A stretch of DNA of 55,110 nucleotides, from NCBI GenBank assembly GCA_023430545.1, contig JAEZAF010000089.1, positions 1-55,110 of the forward strand, written 5' to 3'. The translations under genes were made by a program, and so were the position numbers. Below, piece by piece: positions 1 through 8,105 of this stretch. Positions within the stretch are counted from its first letter, which is position 1; the number at the start of each line of letters is the position of its first letter. Source of the stretch: Chloroflexota bacterium (GTDB lineage Bacteria; Chloroflexota; Anaerolineae; Aggregatilineales; Phototrophicaceae). The notes below the pieces were generated by a model, which had not been told where the DNA came from, searched no databases, and was given only the letters and a program-made list of their open reading frames with translations.

Positions 1-135
1 TTCCCACAGTGCTATACGTAACAGATGCTACAAATGTTCTACATTTTACCAAATTGGCCTGACCCTTAGAAAATTGTTACAGGCTGTAGAGCTATCTTGT
101 GGTCTAAATGAGACATGATCTCAGTGAGGGTGTTT

Positions 136-164
136 ATTACAAACTAACATAGCGTTGCTATAAT
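136..164 (+). promoter_or_regulatory. Probable sigma70-type promoter of the LuxR-family regulator
   Basis: A perfect TATAAT lies at 159-164, preceded by ATTACA (136-141, four of six matches to TTGACA) with a 17-bp spacer. The start codon is about 70 bp further on. The whole 1-234 leader is AT-rich and holds no other gene that I can see. Confidence 0.5.
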
Positions 165-234
165 TGTGAAAAGTGGTAATAAATGTAATATATATACTAA
201 AATATAGTTGACCGCAGGGTTACGGAGGGTTCGC

Positions 235-2595
235 ATGTTACTGCACCATCTTCCTGCTCAAACAACCTCTTTTATTGGAAGAACCAAGGAGTTGGCCGAG
301 CTTATTACGTTGGTCCCTGAATATCGCTTGGTGACACTCGTTGGACCTGGCGGAATCGGTAAGACCCGACTGGCCTTAGAAACTGCTGCGCAGTTACGTG
401 GCTACCGGGATGGCACTTGCTTCATCCCCTTACAGCCGCTCCACTCACCTGACTACATCGTACCGACCATCGCTGACGCACTTGACTTCAGGTTTTTCTC
501 GAATGAAGACCCAAAAACACAACTGTTGAATTACCTTCGCCGCAAACACCTGTTGTTAATTCTCGACAACTTCGAGCATCTGCTGGATGGAGTCGAAATC
601 GTCAACGAACTGCTGACGCAAGCACCACAGGTGAGTGTGTTGGTGACCTCACGGGAACGACTTAACCTTGCCGGGGAGACAGTCTATTCGATAGAAGGGA
701 TGTCACTTCCAAAGCAATTACCTTCTGATCAACTCTCTCATTACAGTGCTGTCCAGCTATTTATCGACCGGATGGCACGTCTTCGACCTGATTTCAGAGT
801 GACAGAGAGTGATATCCAGCAGATTGCTAAAATCTGCCGGTTGGTGGACGGAACGCCGCTTGCCATTGTGATGGCCGCATCGTGGGTCAATGTACTATCG
901 CTGACGGAGATCGCCGACGAAATCCAGAAGGGTTTGGATTTTCTGGAAGTCGAGACACGGGATTTACCTGTGCGCCATCGGAGTATGCGGGCGGTATTCG
1001 ACCAGTCCTGGCGATTGCTGACAGAGCATGAACAGGATGTGTTTGCCAAGCTTACCACCTTTCGCGGCGGCTTCACCCGTGAAGCGGCGCAGGCAGTGGC
1101 CGACGCGAATCTACGCACGCTGTCTTCACTGGTGAATAAATCTCTGTTGCAGCGTGATGCTGAAACAGGTCGCTATAGCATCCACGAGCTTTTGCGGCAG
1201 TATGGTGAGTCCAGACTGCACGATAGCGGACAATTTGAGGAAACGCAACAGGCACATATCGCTTATTTTGTCGACTTCATGGAACGGCAATGGCCTCGAT
1301 TTAAGACGCCGGAGCGCTATCATGCCGCCGATACAATCGAAGCGGATTTTGAAAATGTACGTGTGACCTGGTTGCTACTCATTGAACAGCGGCGTGCCGA
1401 AGAACTCCGGAGAGTAGCGACCAGCCTATGGGCATTTCTGGAAGCACGTGATCGCATATTTGAAGGAAGCGATTTGTTTGAGCAGGCCGTAGCAGTGGTG
1501 ACGGAACCCACACCTGCCAGAGGACATTTACTTGCACGACTTGGATACTTTTACTTTCGACATCGTGAATTGGAAAAGGCGGAAGCCTTTAGTCGCGAAG
1601 GAATTCGACTGCTGGAGTCTGCGGAAAGTGCTGACGAAATGCTCTTAGCCTATGAGAATCTTGCGGGACAACTTATGCATAAGGAGAAACAACACGAAGC
1701 GATTCCCTTTTCGCAGCTTGGCTACAAACTCGCTAAAGCCAGTCACGATGACTGGATGGCCAGTCATTTTTTGCATTACTGGGCAGCAAATTTAATGGGT
1801 TTAGAAACGGAGGAAGCGGTTCAGGAGGGCTTACGAATAGGAAAAGAGGCGCTGGACTTGATGGAGGCCATCGGTGAACTTTGGCACAGACCCTACGTGC
1901 TAAACGATATTTTTGCTCAAGCAGCATTTCTTTCAGGCAATGCGGCTGAAGCCAAAAAATGGATCTTGGAGGCGCTGCGCCTGGCAGAGCAAATCCATAA
2001 GCGCGCACCGATTGGGACGTATCATTATAACCTCAGTATTGTCGCAAATATGCTCGCCGACCATTCTTCCGTCAGGTATCATGGTCTGTCTGCTCTAAAG
2101 GCGGAACGAAAATCAAACCTTACATGGAAAATGCTTGATCGACTGAGTAGTTTTGCACACCTTGTTATTCAATCGAATAACGCGAAGCATGCAGTGGAGT
2201 TGTATTCATTAATTTTGAACCATCCGGGAACTATGACATGGACCAAACAGCTTACACGGGAGGAATTAACGAAGCTAAAAGCTATTCTCGACTCTGAAGT
2301 ATATTCTGCGGCTGTTGAACGCGGAAAAGAACTTGATCTTCATGATGTCATTGACTTCATCTTGCAGGAATTCGAACCATCCATAGCCAAGTCGCAAAAT
2401 GTCGTCGGCCTCTCCCCACGCGAAATGGATGTTCTGAAGTTACTGATCGAAGGACGTTCCAACCGCGAGATTGCGAAAGAGATGGTCTTCGCGCTCGGCA
2501 CAGTCAAATGGTATATCAGCCAGATTTACAGCAAACTTGGTGTTGAAAGCCGCACGCAGGCCATTGCAAAAGCCCGCGAATTGAACCTGTTCTAA
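235..2595 (+). CDS. NB-ARC/AAA ATPase-TPR-LuxR transcriptional regulator
   Basis: A 786-residue signal-transduction regulator of the STAND/LuxR type. The N-terminus carries the 'LPAQTTSFIGR' leader common in Chloroflexota members. A Walker A loop (VGPGGIGKTR, about residue 36) and Walker B (LLLILDNFEHL, about 105) mark a nucleotide-dependent switch. The middle (about 350-690) is helical TPR-like sensor repeats. The last 65 residues form a GerE/LuxR helix-turn-helix (SPREMDVLKLL... REIAKEM... VKWYISQIYSKLGV). The frame is open from a TTG at 208, but the ATG at 235 has GGAGGG five bases upstream and fits the family start. By family knowledge it activates transcription when a ligand or partner binds the TPR region; the ligand is unknown. 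It is monocistronic with its own promoter. Confidence 0.85.
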   Translation: MLLHHLPAQTTSFIGRTKELAELITLVPEYRLVTLVGPGGIGKTRLALETAAQLRGYRDGTCFIPLQPLHSPDYIVPTIADALDFRFFSNEDPKTQLLNYLRRKHLLLILDNFEHLLDGVEIVNELLTQAPQVSVLVTSRERLNLAGETVYSIEGMSLPKQLPSDQLSHYSAVQLFIDRMARLRPDFRVTESDIQQIAKICRLVDGTPLAIVMAASWVNVLSLTEIADEIQKGLDFLEVETRDLPVRHRSMRAVFDQSWRLLTEHEQDVFAKLTTFRGGFTREAAQAVADANLRTLSSLVNKSLLQRDAETGRYSIHELLRQYGESRLHDSGQFEETQQAHIAYFVDFMERQWPRFKTPERYHAADTIEADFENVRVTWLLLIEQRRAEELRRVATSLWAFLEARDRIFEGSDLFEQAVAVVTEPTPARGHLLARLGYFYFRHRELEKAEAFSREGIRLLESAESADEMLLAYENLAGQLMHKEKQHEAIPFSQLGYKLAKASHDDWMASHFLHYWAANLMGLETEEAVQEGLRIGKEALDLMEAIGELWHRPYVLNDIFAQAAFLSGNAAEAKKWILEALRLAEQIHKRAPIGTYHYNLSIVANMLADHSSVRYHGLSALKAERKSNLTWKMLDRLSSFAHLVIQSNNAKHAVELYSLILNHPGTMTWTKQLTREELTKLKAILDSEVYSAAVERGKELDLHDVIDFILQEFEPSIAKSQNVVGLSPREMDVLKLLIEGRSNREIAKEMVFALGTVKWYISQIYSKLGVESRTQAIAKARELNLF

Positions 2596-2720
2596 AGCCA
2601 GTCAGCCAAGTCCAACCCCCTCCAACCCCCTAATCCTGACCTTCGACGGGTGATTCGGCCTGCCCTGAAATCGTAAAGTGTTGCTCATCGCATCGACGCA
2701 CAATTTTGGGGGACGACATC

Positions 2721-3284
2721 ATGGCCGATTACTACATGGACAAAGCCCGGGCAGAGCAGCGTGCCGACCGCATCCGCACCGCCGAAGTGAATCGTCAACT
2801 GATCACCGCCTCATCAATGACTTCGGAAGACAGCGACTGCGACACTCAGAATCACACCAGACTGTATCACCGTATCTTCATTTCAATCGCCTTCATTTTC
2901 GTCGTCATTGTACTGATACTGAACACTAACGTGGCACAGGCACAGCAGGTAATCACCTCTGGCGATGGGGCATCCTTCCATGACACGATGCTGCCGTTCA
3001 CACTGGGGCGGTACTACTTCCTGGGAGGTGATTATGATAAAGCCGTAAAATATTTTACAGAGGCGGTCGAAAGCCTGCCGGTTGAGGTTTACGAATACGA
3101 TGCAACGTTCTCCAACCTGTATCTGGCTCTGGCCGATGCACAGCAAGCAGCAGGATTGCACGAGCAGGCACTGGAAAATTATGCACTTTACATCGAGTAT
3201 TCGGGTGAGGAGGTCGAGCTGGAAGATATTGTCCTGAATGATGTCAAAGAGAGCCAGATTGCGCTCGCGTCGCTCGATCAGTAG
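2721..3284 (+). CDS. Small membrane-anchored TPR protein
   Basis: A 187-residue protein with a charged cytoplasmic N-terminus (about residues 1-45), one transmembrane segment (about 48-70, rich in I/F/V) and an extracytoplasmic part with at least two TPR-like helix pairs (LGRYYFLGGDYDKAVKYFTEAV and YLALADAQQAAGLHEQALENY). TPR domains scaffold protein complexes; no enzymatic motif is visible. The ATG at 2721 is preceded by GGGGGA, so I prefer it over the TTG at 2706. It follows the LuxR-type regulator by 125 bp on the same strand and ends at its own terminator. Its specific partner is unknown. Confidence 0.65.
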   Translation: MADYYMDKARAEQRADRIRTAEVNRQLITASSMTSEDSDCDTQNHTRLYHRIFISIAFIFVVIVLILNTNVAQAQQVITSGDGASFHDTMLPFTLGRYYFLGGDYDKAVKYFTEAVESLPVEVYEYDATFSNLYLALADAQQAAGLHEQALENYALYIEYSGEEVELEDIVLNDVKESQIALASLDQ

Positions 3285-3330
3285 GTAAGTAGACTCGTCA
3301 ACACAAAAATACACGTTGAGAAGCTTAAAG

Positions 3331-3360
3331 CAGGAGAGAGTATAGACCTCTCCTGTTTAT
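3331..3360 (+). terminator. Rho-independent terminator after the TPR gene
   Basis: CAGGAGAG (3331-3338) pairs with CTCTCCTG (3348-3355) across a 9-nt loop and is followed by TTTATTTAT. Confidence 0.7.
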
Positions 3361-3411
3361 TTATGTAAGCTGCTTAAGACTGATACCAATGAAAGATTTG
3401 TCAAAAATCAT

Positions 3412-4233
3412 TCAATCCCACCAGAATGCCCAGACGGTATTGTTTAAAAGCTCAGCCGCAACATCTTTGAGTGTTACAGGTCTGGATGCCAAATTGATAT
3501 AATCAGGACAATAGGCCACGATTTCCCGGGCTAATCGCAGCGCATCTTCCAACGTGTTAGGCGGATTGCCAACACGGCACACAAGGCTGTCAAACTCAAA
3601 AATAATTGGTTCCATCGCATATTGCGAATACCAGTAGTGGTGGAAAGCCACGTGGATTTCAGGACAGGGACAGTCGTTCCAGCAGCCGAAAGCCAATTGT
3701 GCTGCTATCTGCCACGGTGCAGGTGACTTGATTAAGCCGATATAGAAAATCGTGTTTTTAGTCCAGCCCGATCCTACATAATTACGTACATCAAACAGGG
3801 AGGCGTTTTTCCTGTTTTGGGGTTGATGCTGTGTTTCATCGTCTTCTATATGCTGCACAATTAACTTTTCATCTAAGAGTTCATTGATAACACGATCTGT
3901 CCATGTGGAAACAGATATTTTTTCTGCACGACGCACATAATCCCCAGGCAGTAACCGATCTTCCTGCATTTCCCAGTGATGACCCAAATCTTTTCGTGTT
4001 CCGAGAATGACCGGATAGCGGTGTGTCATTTCACGAACGTTATATAACTGCTGCCAGACGTTGTTCAGCTTCTCAGGCTCACACGGTAAAACGCAAATAG
4101 GCCGCAGTCGCTCGATTGGGGTTTCTGGCAGTTTTTCCAAGGCTTCATCACCCTCAACTGCAACTTCGCGAAGTGTTTGAAGTGATGCAGGATCAATACC
4201 CGCTATACTTAACCGTTGTCTTAAATCGAGCAT
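3412..4233 (-). CDS. DUF4253 domain protein
   Basis: A 273-residue soluble protein. The C-terminal half shows the layout I associate with the DUF4253 family: GCWNDCPCPEIHVAFHHYWY, then acidic residues, a P-rich turn, DALRLAREIVAYCPDYI, a TLKDVA stretch and a terminal WAFWWD. The N-terminal half (about 1-110) is less typical and may be a separate small domain. The function of DUF4253 proteins is not established; in other bacteria they often sit in polymorphic-toxin or immunity neighbourhoods, but no toxin gene is visible here. The gene has its own TATAAT-containing promoter, just beyond the importer operon's terminator. Confidence 0.6.
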   Translation of the reverse strand: MLDLRQRLSIAGIDPASLQTLREVAVEGDEALEKLPETPIERLRPICVLPCEPEKLNNVWQQLYNVREMTHRYPVILGTRKDLGHHWEMQEDRLLPGDYVRRAEKISVSTWTDRVINELLDEKLIVQHIEDDETQHQPQNRKNASLFDVRNYVGSGWTKNTIFYIGLIKSPAPWQIAAQLAFGCWNDCPCPEIHVAFHHYWYSQYAMEPIIFEFDSLVCRVGNPPNTLEDALRLAREIVAYCPDYINLASRPVTLKDVAAELLNNTVWAFWWD

Positions 4234-4267
4234 CTGTTTCTACCAGCCTCAATGCCAGGTGAACTTT

Positions 4268-4273
4268 ATTATA
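4268..4273 (-). promoter_or_regulatory. TATAAT -10 box for the DUF4253 gene
   Basis: On the minus strand a perfect TATAAT occupies 4273-4268, 35 bp before the ATG at 4233. A TTTTGA (three of six) lies 16 bp upstream. The -35 overlaps the end of the neighbouring terminator region. Confidence 0.4.
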
Positions 4274-4290
4274 TGGGGGTTTCAAATCTT

Positions 4291-4327
4291 CAAAACAAAA
4301 AGAGCCAGCGATGATGCTGGCTCTTTT
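4291..4327 (-). terminator. Rho-independent terminator of the metal-importer operon
   Basis: A 12-bp perfect stem (AAAAGAGCCAGC at 4298-4309 with GCTGGCTCTTTT at 4316-4327, loop GATGAT) is followed on the minus strand by a T-rich run. It lies 16 bp after the stop codon of the last permease gene. A-tracts and T-tracts on both sides could let it work in either direction. Confidence 0.85.
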
Positions 4328-4343
4328 GATCTCAGATATCAGG

Positions 4344-5837
4344 TTAATTCGATGCTGTAGACAGATTCTCTGCTCTAAACGTCTCGACGTTTTCCTCTCC
4401 GCGTGGGGTGAGCAGGACCATATCGTCCACCACCTGTACCAACTGCGATGCACGCAGACGCGCCAGCACACGTCCCATTTTGGACTTTGACCAGCGGAAG
4501 TGCACATACAGCCTGTCTGCCGCCAGTTCCTGCGCGGCGACTTCCGTATGCTGATGGTTGTAGATATGCCCCAGCACCACCTGATCGTTAAAGACGCGGC
4601 GCTGGTTAGCACGGCGGATGAAGGTGGAGATCAGGCCGTATTTGGGCGAGACCACCCACGCCAGCACGAAGAAAAAGAAAATCATCAGCACCATCGAGGC
4701 CGAGATGGACGAGTCCCACTGTTCCAGCAGATTGGTGCCGAATATGCGGTTGATGAGCGCGATCACGTCCGGGATCTGGAACAGGCCCAGAAAGCTGCCG
4801 CGTGCCAGATCATAGCCGAAGTAGGTCCCCGCGCCGCCGATCAGCGGGCTGAGGATCAGCATCATCGACAGGCGGTCGGTCAGCAGATAAGCGGCAGCCG
4901 GTGGGATGATGAAGAAGGCGATCACCAGAATCGATCCAACGGCGTCGAATGCGCCGACCGCCACCAGACTGACCAGCACCATCAGCGCGTAATTGATCAG
5001 GCCGGGGCGGAATCCGAGTGACTGCGCCAGCCCTGCATCGAAGGTGGTCAGCTTGAGTTCCTTGAAGAACAGCACGACGAAACCGACGGTGAGAATAGCC
5101 ATGATGGACATGACCGTGATCGCTTTCGGCCAGAAGACCAGCAGCGGCTCGTTCTCGGTCAATCCGGCCTGCCATGCCTGCGCCGGTGTGAAGGTGCCGC
5201 AGTTGGCGCAGGTCTCGACGAATTCTGCACGTGCATCACGCGGGTTAATTCCGAGTTCGGTGCAGTTGCTGCACTGGCGGGTCATACGTGCAGCAGGATG
5301 ATCCGGCGTGATGCTGATCGTCTCACAGTTTTCGATGCAGTGGCTGTTGGTATTGGCCCATGCCACCCCAATTTCCCCGACCGTAACCGAATGCACATCG
5401 AGATGGACATCGTTGGCATAGCGCGAAATCAGGATGATGGAGACGGCAAACAGCAGCGGGAAGGCCAGCCCAAGTGCCGCGTCCTGTCTGACAAGACCGG
5501 AGCGGTGCAGCATCTCGGTCAGCACGACGGTGGCGACACCTGCCGCCGCTGCACCGATCAGCAGCCACGGTGAGGACAGGTCCGGCTCCATCCCGAAGAG
5601 GTTGACCATCACCAGAAAGGCGACGACGATGCCGAGCAGGATGGTATGGCTGATGGCATCGGTGGTGAGCGACATCCGCCGCAGCAGCAGGAACGTGCCC
5701 AGCAGCGCGCCGGAAACAGCGATCAGGCAGCCGATCAGGGTGGCTGTATTCTGCGGGCTGCGAAAGAAGGCATTGATCTCCTCACGCGAGAAGATACCCA
5801 GCAGAAAGCGGATCAGAAGGTTCTCAATCTCGAACAT
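4344..5837 (-). CDS. Mn/Zn ABC transporter permease with Cys-rich loop and C-terminal winged helix
   Basis: A 497-residue ABC-3 family permease (TroC/D, ZnuB, MntB type) that would form the inner-membrane channel of the importer with the neighbouring permease. It has about eight hydrophobic segments and the family signatures RRMSLTTDAISHTILLG and FKELKLTTFDAGLAQSLG. Between the GEIG element and the next membrane segment (about residues 160-225) is an insert with CxxxC, CxxC and CxxC pairs plus histidines, unusual for this family as I know it. Residues about 410-497 leave the membrane and form a winged-helix-like domain (QVVLGHIYNHQ... SKSKMGRVLARLRASQLV... LTPRG). The ATG at 5837 is favoured by AAGGAG seven bases upstream and overlaps the previous stop (TGATG). 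Confidence 0.85.
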   Translation of the reverse strand: MFEIENLLIRFLLGIFSREEINAFFRSPQNTATLIGCLIAVSGALLGTFLLLRRMSLTTDAISHTILLGIVVAFLVMVNLFGMEPDLSSPWLLIGAAAAGVATVVLTEMLHRSGLVRQDAALGLAFPLLFAVSIILISRYANDVHLDVHSVTVGEIGVAWANTNSHCIENCETISITPDHPAARMTRQCSNCTELGINPRDARAEFVETCANCGTFTPAQAWQAGLTENEPLLVFWPKAITVMSIMAILTVGFVVLFFKELKLTTFDAGLAQSLGFRPGLINYALMVLVSLVAVGAFDAVGSILVIAFFIIPPAAAYLLTDRLSMMLILSPLIGGAGTYFGYDLARGSFLGLFQIPDVIALINRIFGTNLLEQWDSSISASMVLMIFFFFVLAWVVSPKYGLISTFIRRANQRRVFNDQVVLGHIYNHQHTEVAAQELAADRLYVHFRWSKSKMGRVLARLRASQLVQVVDDMVLLTPRGEENVETFRAENLSTASN

Positions 5838-7195
5838 CACTCTGCTCCTTCCGGTACGGCTTCGGTCACCTGCCGGAGCTTGTGTTCCAGCGCCATGACT
5901 GCTTCATCGGACATCATCTCACGGATACTGCGGCGGCGGTCTTCGGAGATGATGGGCAGGTCGAGTTCGTCGCTGTACTGGCGGTAGATTTCCCACAACT
6001 GCTGATTGTGCAGATCTTCTTCTGCCGCTTCGATACCGATGGGTGTCAGTCGCCATTGATCGGACTGGCGCGTGATGTAACCCGCCTTCTCCAGTTGAGA
6101 CAGCCCCACCTGTGCGCTGCCGCGTCCGATGCCGCTGATAAAGGCCGCCGGAATCGGATAACCTGCGCCGCCGTGTGCCAGGGCGTAGCGGTACAGGTCG
6201 CTCAATGTCGTGGTGGCGGCAAACCGCTGGCGGTCGCCCCGGCTGCGCAGCGTATTCCAGATGATGCCGCGTCCGGGCGCGAACCCAAGCGAGAACAGCA
6301 CAATCACGAAGGCGATGACGATAATCATTGGACCAGTGGGAATAGTCGCATCAATTGCGCTGATGATCGCGCCGGTCCCGCCAGCAAAGGCCCCGAATAC
6401 GGCTGACAGGATCACCATCTGATCGAGTTTGTGTGTCCACTGGCGGGCGGCGATCCCCGGTGCGATCAGCATACCGACCATCAGGATCACGCCTGCAAGC
6501 TGAAGCCCAAGCACGATCGCAACGACGATCAGCGTAGAGAGGATGACATTCAGCAGGCCGACGCGGAAGCCGTTAGCGACGGCGAATTCGGTATCGAAGG
6601 TGATCAGCTTGAACTCTTTCCAGAACAGGGCGATGATGCCAAAGGCGATCAGCGCGACGATGGAGATGAGCTGCACATCCCGTTCGACAATCGCAGCGGC
6701 CTGACCGAAGATGAAGGTGTTCAGCCCTGCCTGACGCGCATCAGGGATCGCCTGAATATAGGTCAGCAGTGCGATACCCGCTGCGAACCATGAGGCCAGC
6801 ACGATGCCCATGGCAGTATCCTGTTTGATGCGTGTCGTCTGGGTGATGGCGCGGATCGCCTGAATCCCGATCCAGCTTGAGATGCCCGCACCGAGCAGCA
6901 GAATGCCGAGTTCCCGGCCAGCCGCCAGAAACGCGATGCCGACTCCGGGCAGCGCGGCATGGGAAAGCGCGTCCCCCATCAGGCTCTCGTGGCGCAGGAC
7001 AGCGAAGCATCCCAGTACACCGCTGACGACTCCCAGAATCGCGCCGCCGAGGGCGACCGTCCGCAGTGTGTAATCATAACTGACGCCGAGGACGGACTGG
7101 CTGAACGGGATAAACAGCACACTGATCAGCGCGGTGATGCCGATAATCGCCCAGATGCGGCGGTCATCGGAGGTGGTGACAGACAGGGTGCGCAT
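5837..7195 (-). CDS. Mn/Zn ABC transporter permease with C-terminal DtxR-like domain
   Basis: A 452-residue ABC-3 family permease with about eight membrane segments up to residue 310. Signatures include RHESLMGDALSHAALPGVG and FKEFKLITFDTEFAVANG. The remainder (about 320-452) is soluble: a winged helix (LSDLYRYALAH... SAQVGLSQLEKAGYI... WRLTPIGIEAA) followed by a helical stretch ending in SDEAVMALEHKLRQ that resembles the dimerisation part of DtxR/MntR metalloregulators. It would pair with the adjacent permease. It starts three bases after the ATPase stop, indicating tight co-expression. Whether the substrate is manganese or zinc cannot be settled here; the binding protein looks more TroA/Mn-like. 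Confidence 0.88.
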   Translation of the reverse strand: MRTLSVTTSDDRRIWAIIGITALISVLFIPFSQSVLGVSYDYTLRTVALGGAILGVVSGVLGCFAVLRHESLMGDALSHAALPGVGIAFLAAGRELGILLLGAGISSWIGIQAIRAITQTTRIKQDTAMGIVLASWFAAGIALLTYIQAIPDARQAGLNTFIFGQAAAIVERDVQLISIVALIAFGIIALFWKEFKLITFDTEFAVANGFRVGLLNVILSTLIVVAIVLGLQLAGVILMVGMLIAPGIAARQWTHKLDQMVILSAVFGAFAGGTGAIISAIDATIPTGPMIIVIAFVIVLFSLGFAPGRGIIWNTLRSRGDRQRFAATTTLSDLYRYALAHGGAGYPIPAAFISGIGRGSAQVGLSQLEKAGYITRQSDQWRLTPIGIEAAEEDLHNQQLWEIYRQYSDELDLPIISEDRRRSIREMMSDEAVMALEHKLRQVTEAVPEGAE

Positions 7196-7198
7196 GGC

Positions 7199-8017
7199 TC
7201 AGTCTCCTGCCATATTCGGCACCGGCTGAGGCGCGGCGTCTGTCAGCTTGTTTTCCTGAAGGTAGGAGACGCGGCCACCGTAGGTTTTGCGCAGATTCTC
7301 CGGTGTGAAAGTGCTGGCCGTAGGCCCGCTGGCGATCACTTCCACATTGAGCAGCGTCACCCAGTCGAAGTAGTCCTCGACCGTTTGCAGGTCATGGTGG
7401 ACGACCAGCACCGTCTTGCCGCGTGCCCGCAGTTCGCGCAGGAGGGCGACGATGGCACGTTCGGTGACAGCATCGACGGCGGCAAACGGCTCGTCCATGA
7501 AATAGATCTGCGCGTCCTGCACGAGTGCGCGAGCGAGGAAGGTGCGCTGCTGTTGTCCGCCGGAAAGCTGACTGATCTGACGTTCGGCGAAATCGGCCAT
7601 GCCGACCTGATCGAGTGCATGCAGCGCCAGTTCACGTTCGGCCTTTCCGGGACGACGGAACCAGCCTAGCTTGCCGTAAAGACCCATCGTGACCACATCG
7701 ATCACCGAGGTGGGGAAGTCCCAGTCCACACTGCCGCGCTGCGGGACGTATCCTACCAGCGAACGCGCCTGCTCGTAGGGCTTTCCATAGAAGAGGGCAG
7801 TTCCGGCGGAGCGTGGGATCAGGTTAAGGATGGCTTTAATCAGGGTGCTTTTGCCAGCCCCATTCGGGCCGACGATCGCCATCAGTACACCTTCGGGGAC
7901 TTCGAGATCGACATCCCAGAGGGCGGGTTTGCTGTTATAGGCGACGGTCAGGTCATCGACGGCCAGTGCAGCATGTGATGCCGTTTGTGTTTTTGAGTTT
8001 CCATTGAGCTTTGACAT
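7199..8017 (-). CDS. Mn/Zn ABC transporter ATP-binding protein
   Basis: A 272-residue ATPase subunit that powers import through the two permeases. Walker A GPNGAGKST (about 50-58), Q-loop VPQRGSVDWDFP, signature LSGGQQQR, Walker B IYFMDEPF and switch histidine VVHHD are all intact. The QRxSVDWDFPxxVxDVVxMG stretch is typical of the MntA/TroB/ZnuC manganese-zinc subfamily. The frame stays open to 8185, overlapping the binding-protein gene, but the ATG at 8017 has GGAG at proper spacing and gives the usual length. An 88-nt gap with a strong hairpin separates it from the upstream binding-protein gene. Confidence 0.93.
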   Translation of the reverse strand: MSKLNGNSKTQTASHAALAVDDLTVAYNSKPALWDVDLEVPEGVLMAIVGPNGAGKSTLIKAILNLIPRSAGTALFYGKPYEQARSLVGYVPQRGSVDWDFPTSVIDVVTMGLYGKLGWFRRPGKAERELALHALDQVGMADFAERQISQLSGGQQQRTFLARALVQDAQIYFMDEPFAAVDAVTERAIVALLRELRARGKTVLVVHHDLQTVEDYFDWVTLLNVEVIASGPTASTFTPENLRKTYGGRVSYLQENKLTDAAPQPVPNMAGD

Positions 8018-8044
8018 GATGGACTCCAGCGTAGGATGAAGGGA

Positions 8045-8082
8045 CGGCGGGATGGTTACGATGTAATCCTGTTCTCCCGCCG
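8045..8082 (-). promoter_or_regulatory. Intercistronic hairpin between binding-protein and ATPase genes
   Basis: CGGCGGGA (8045-8052) is perfectly complementary to TCCCGCCG (8075-8082), enclosing 22 nt. No T-run follows on the minus strand, so it looks more like an mRNA-stabilising or attenuating stem than a full terminator. Such stems often keep binding-protein mRNA in excess in ABC operons (general knowledge). Confidence 0.5.
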
Positions 8083-8105
8083 ACTTATGCTTGTGACGAT
8101 CAGAG

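Noticed and set aside
5298..7073. Plus-strand open frames opposite the permease genes (His/Asp/Gln-rich)
   Set aside because: Composition is the reverse complement of hydrophobic membrane codons; no independent evidence.
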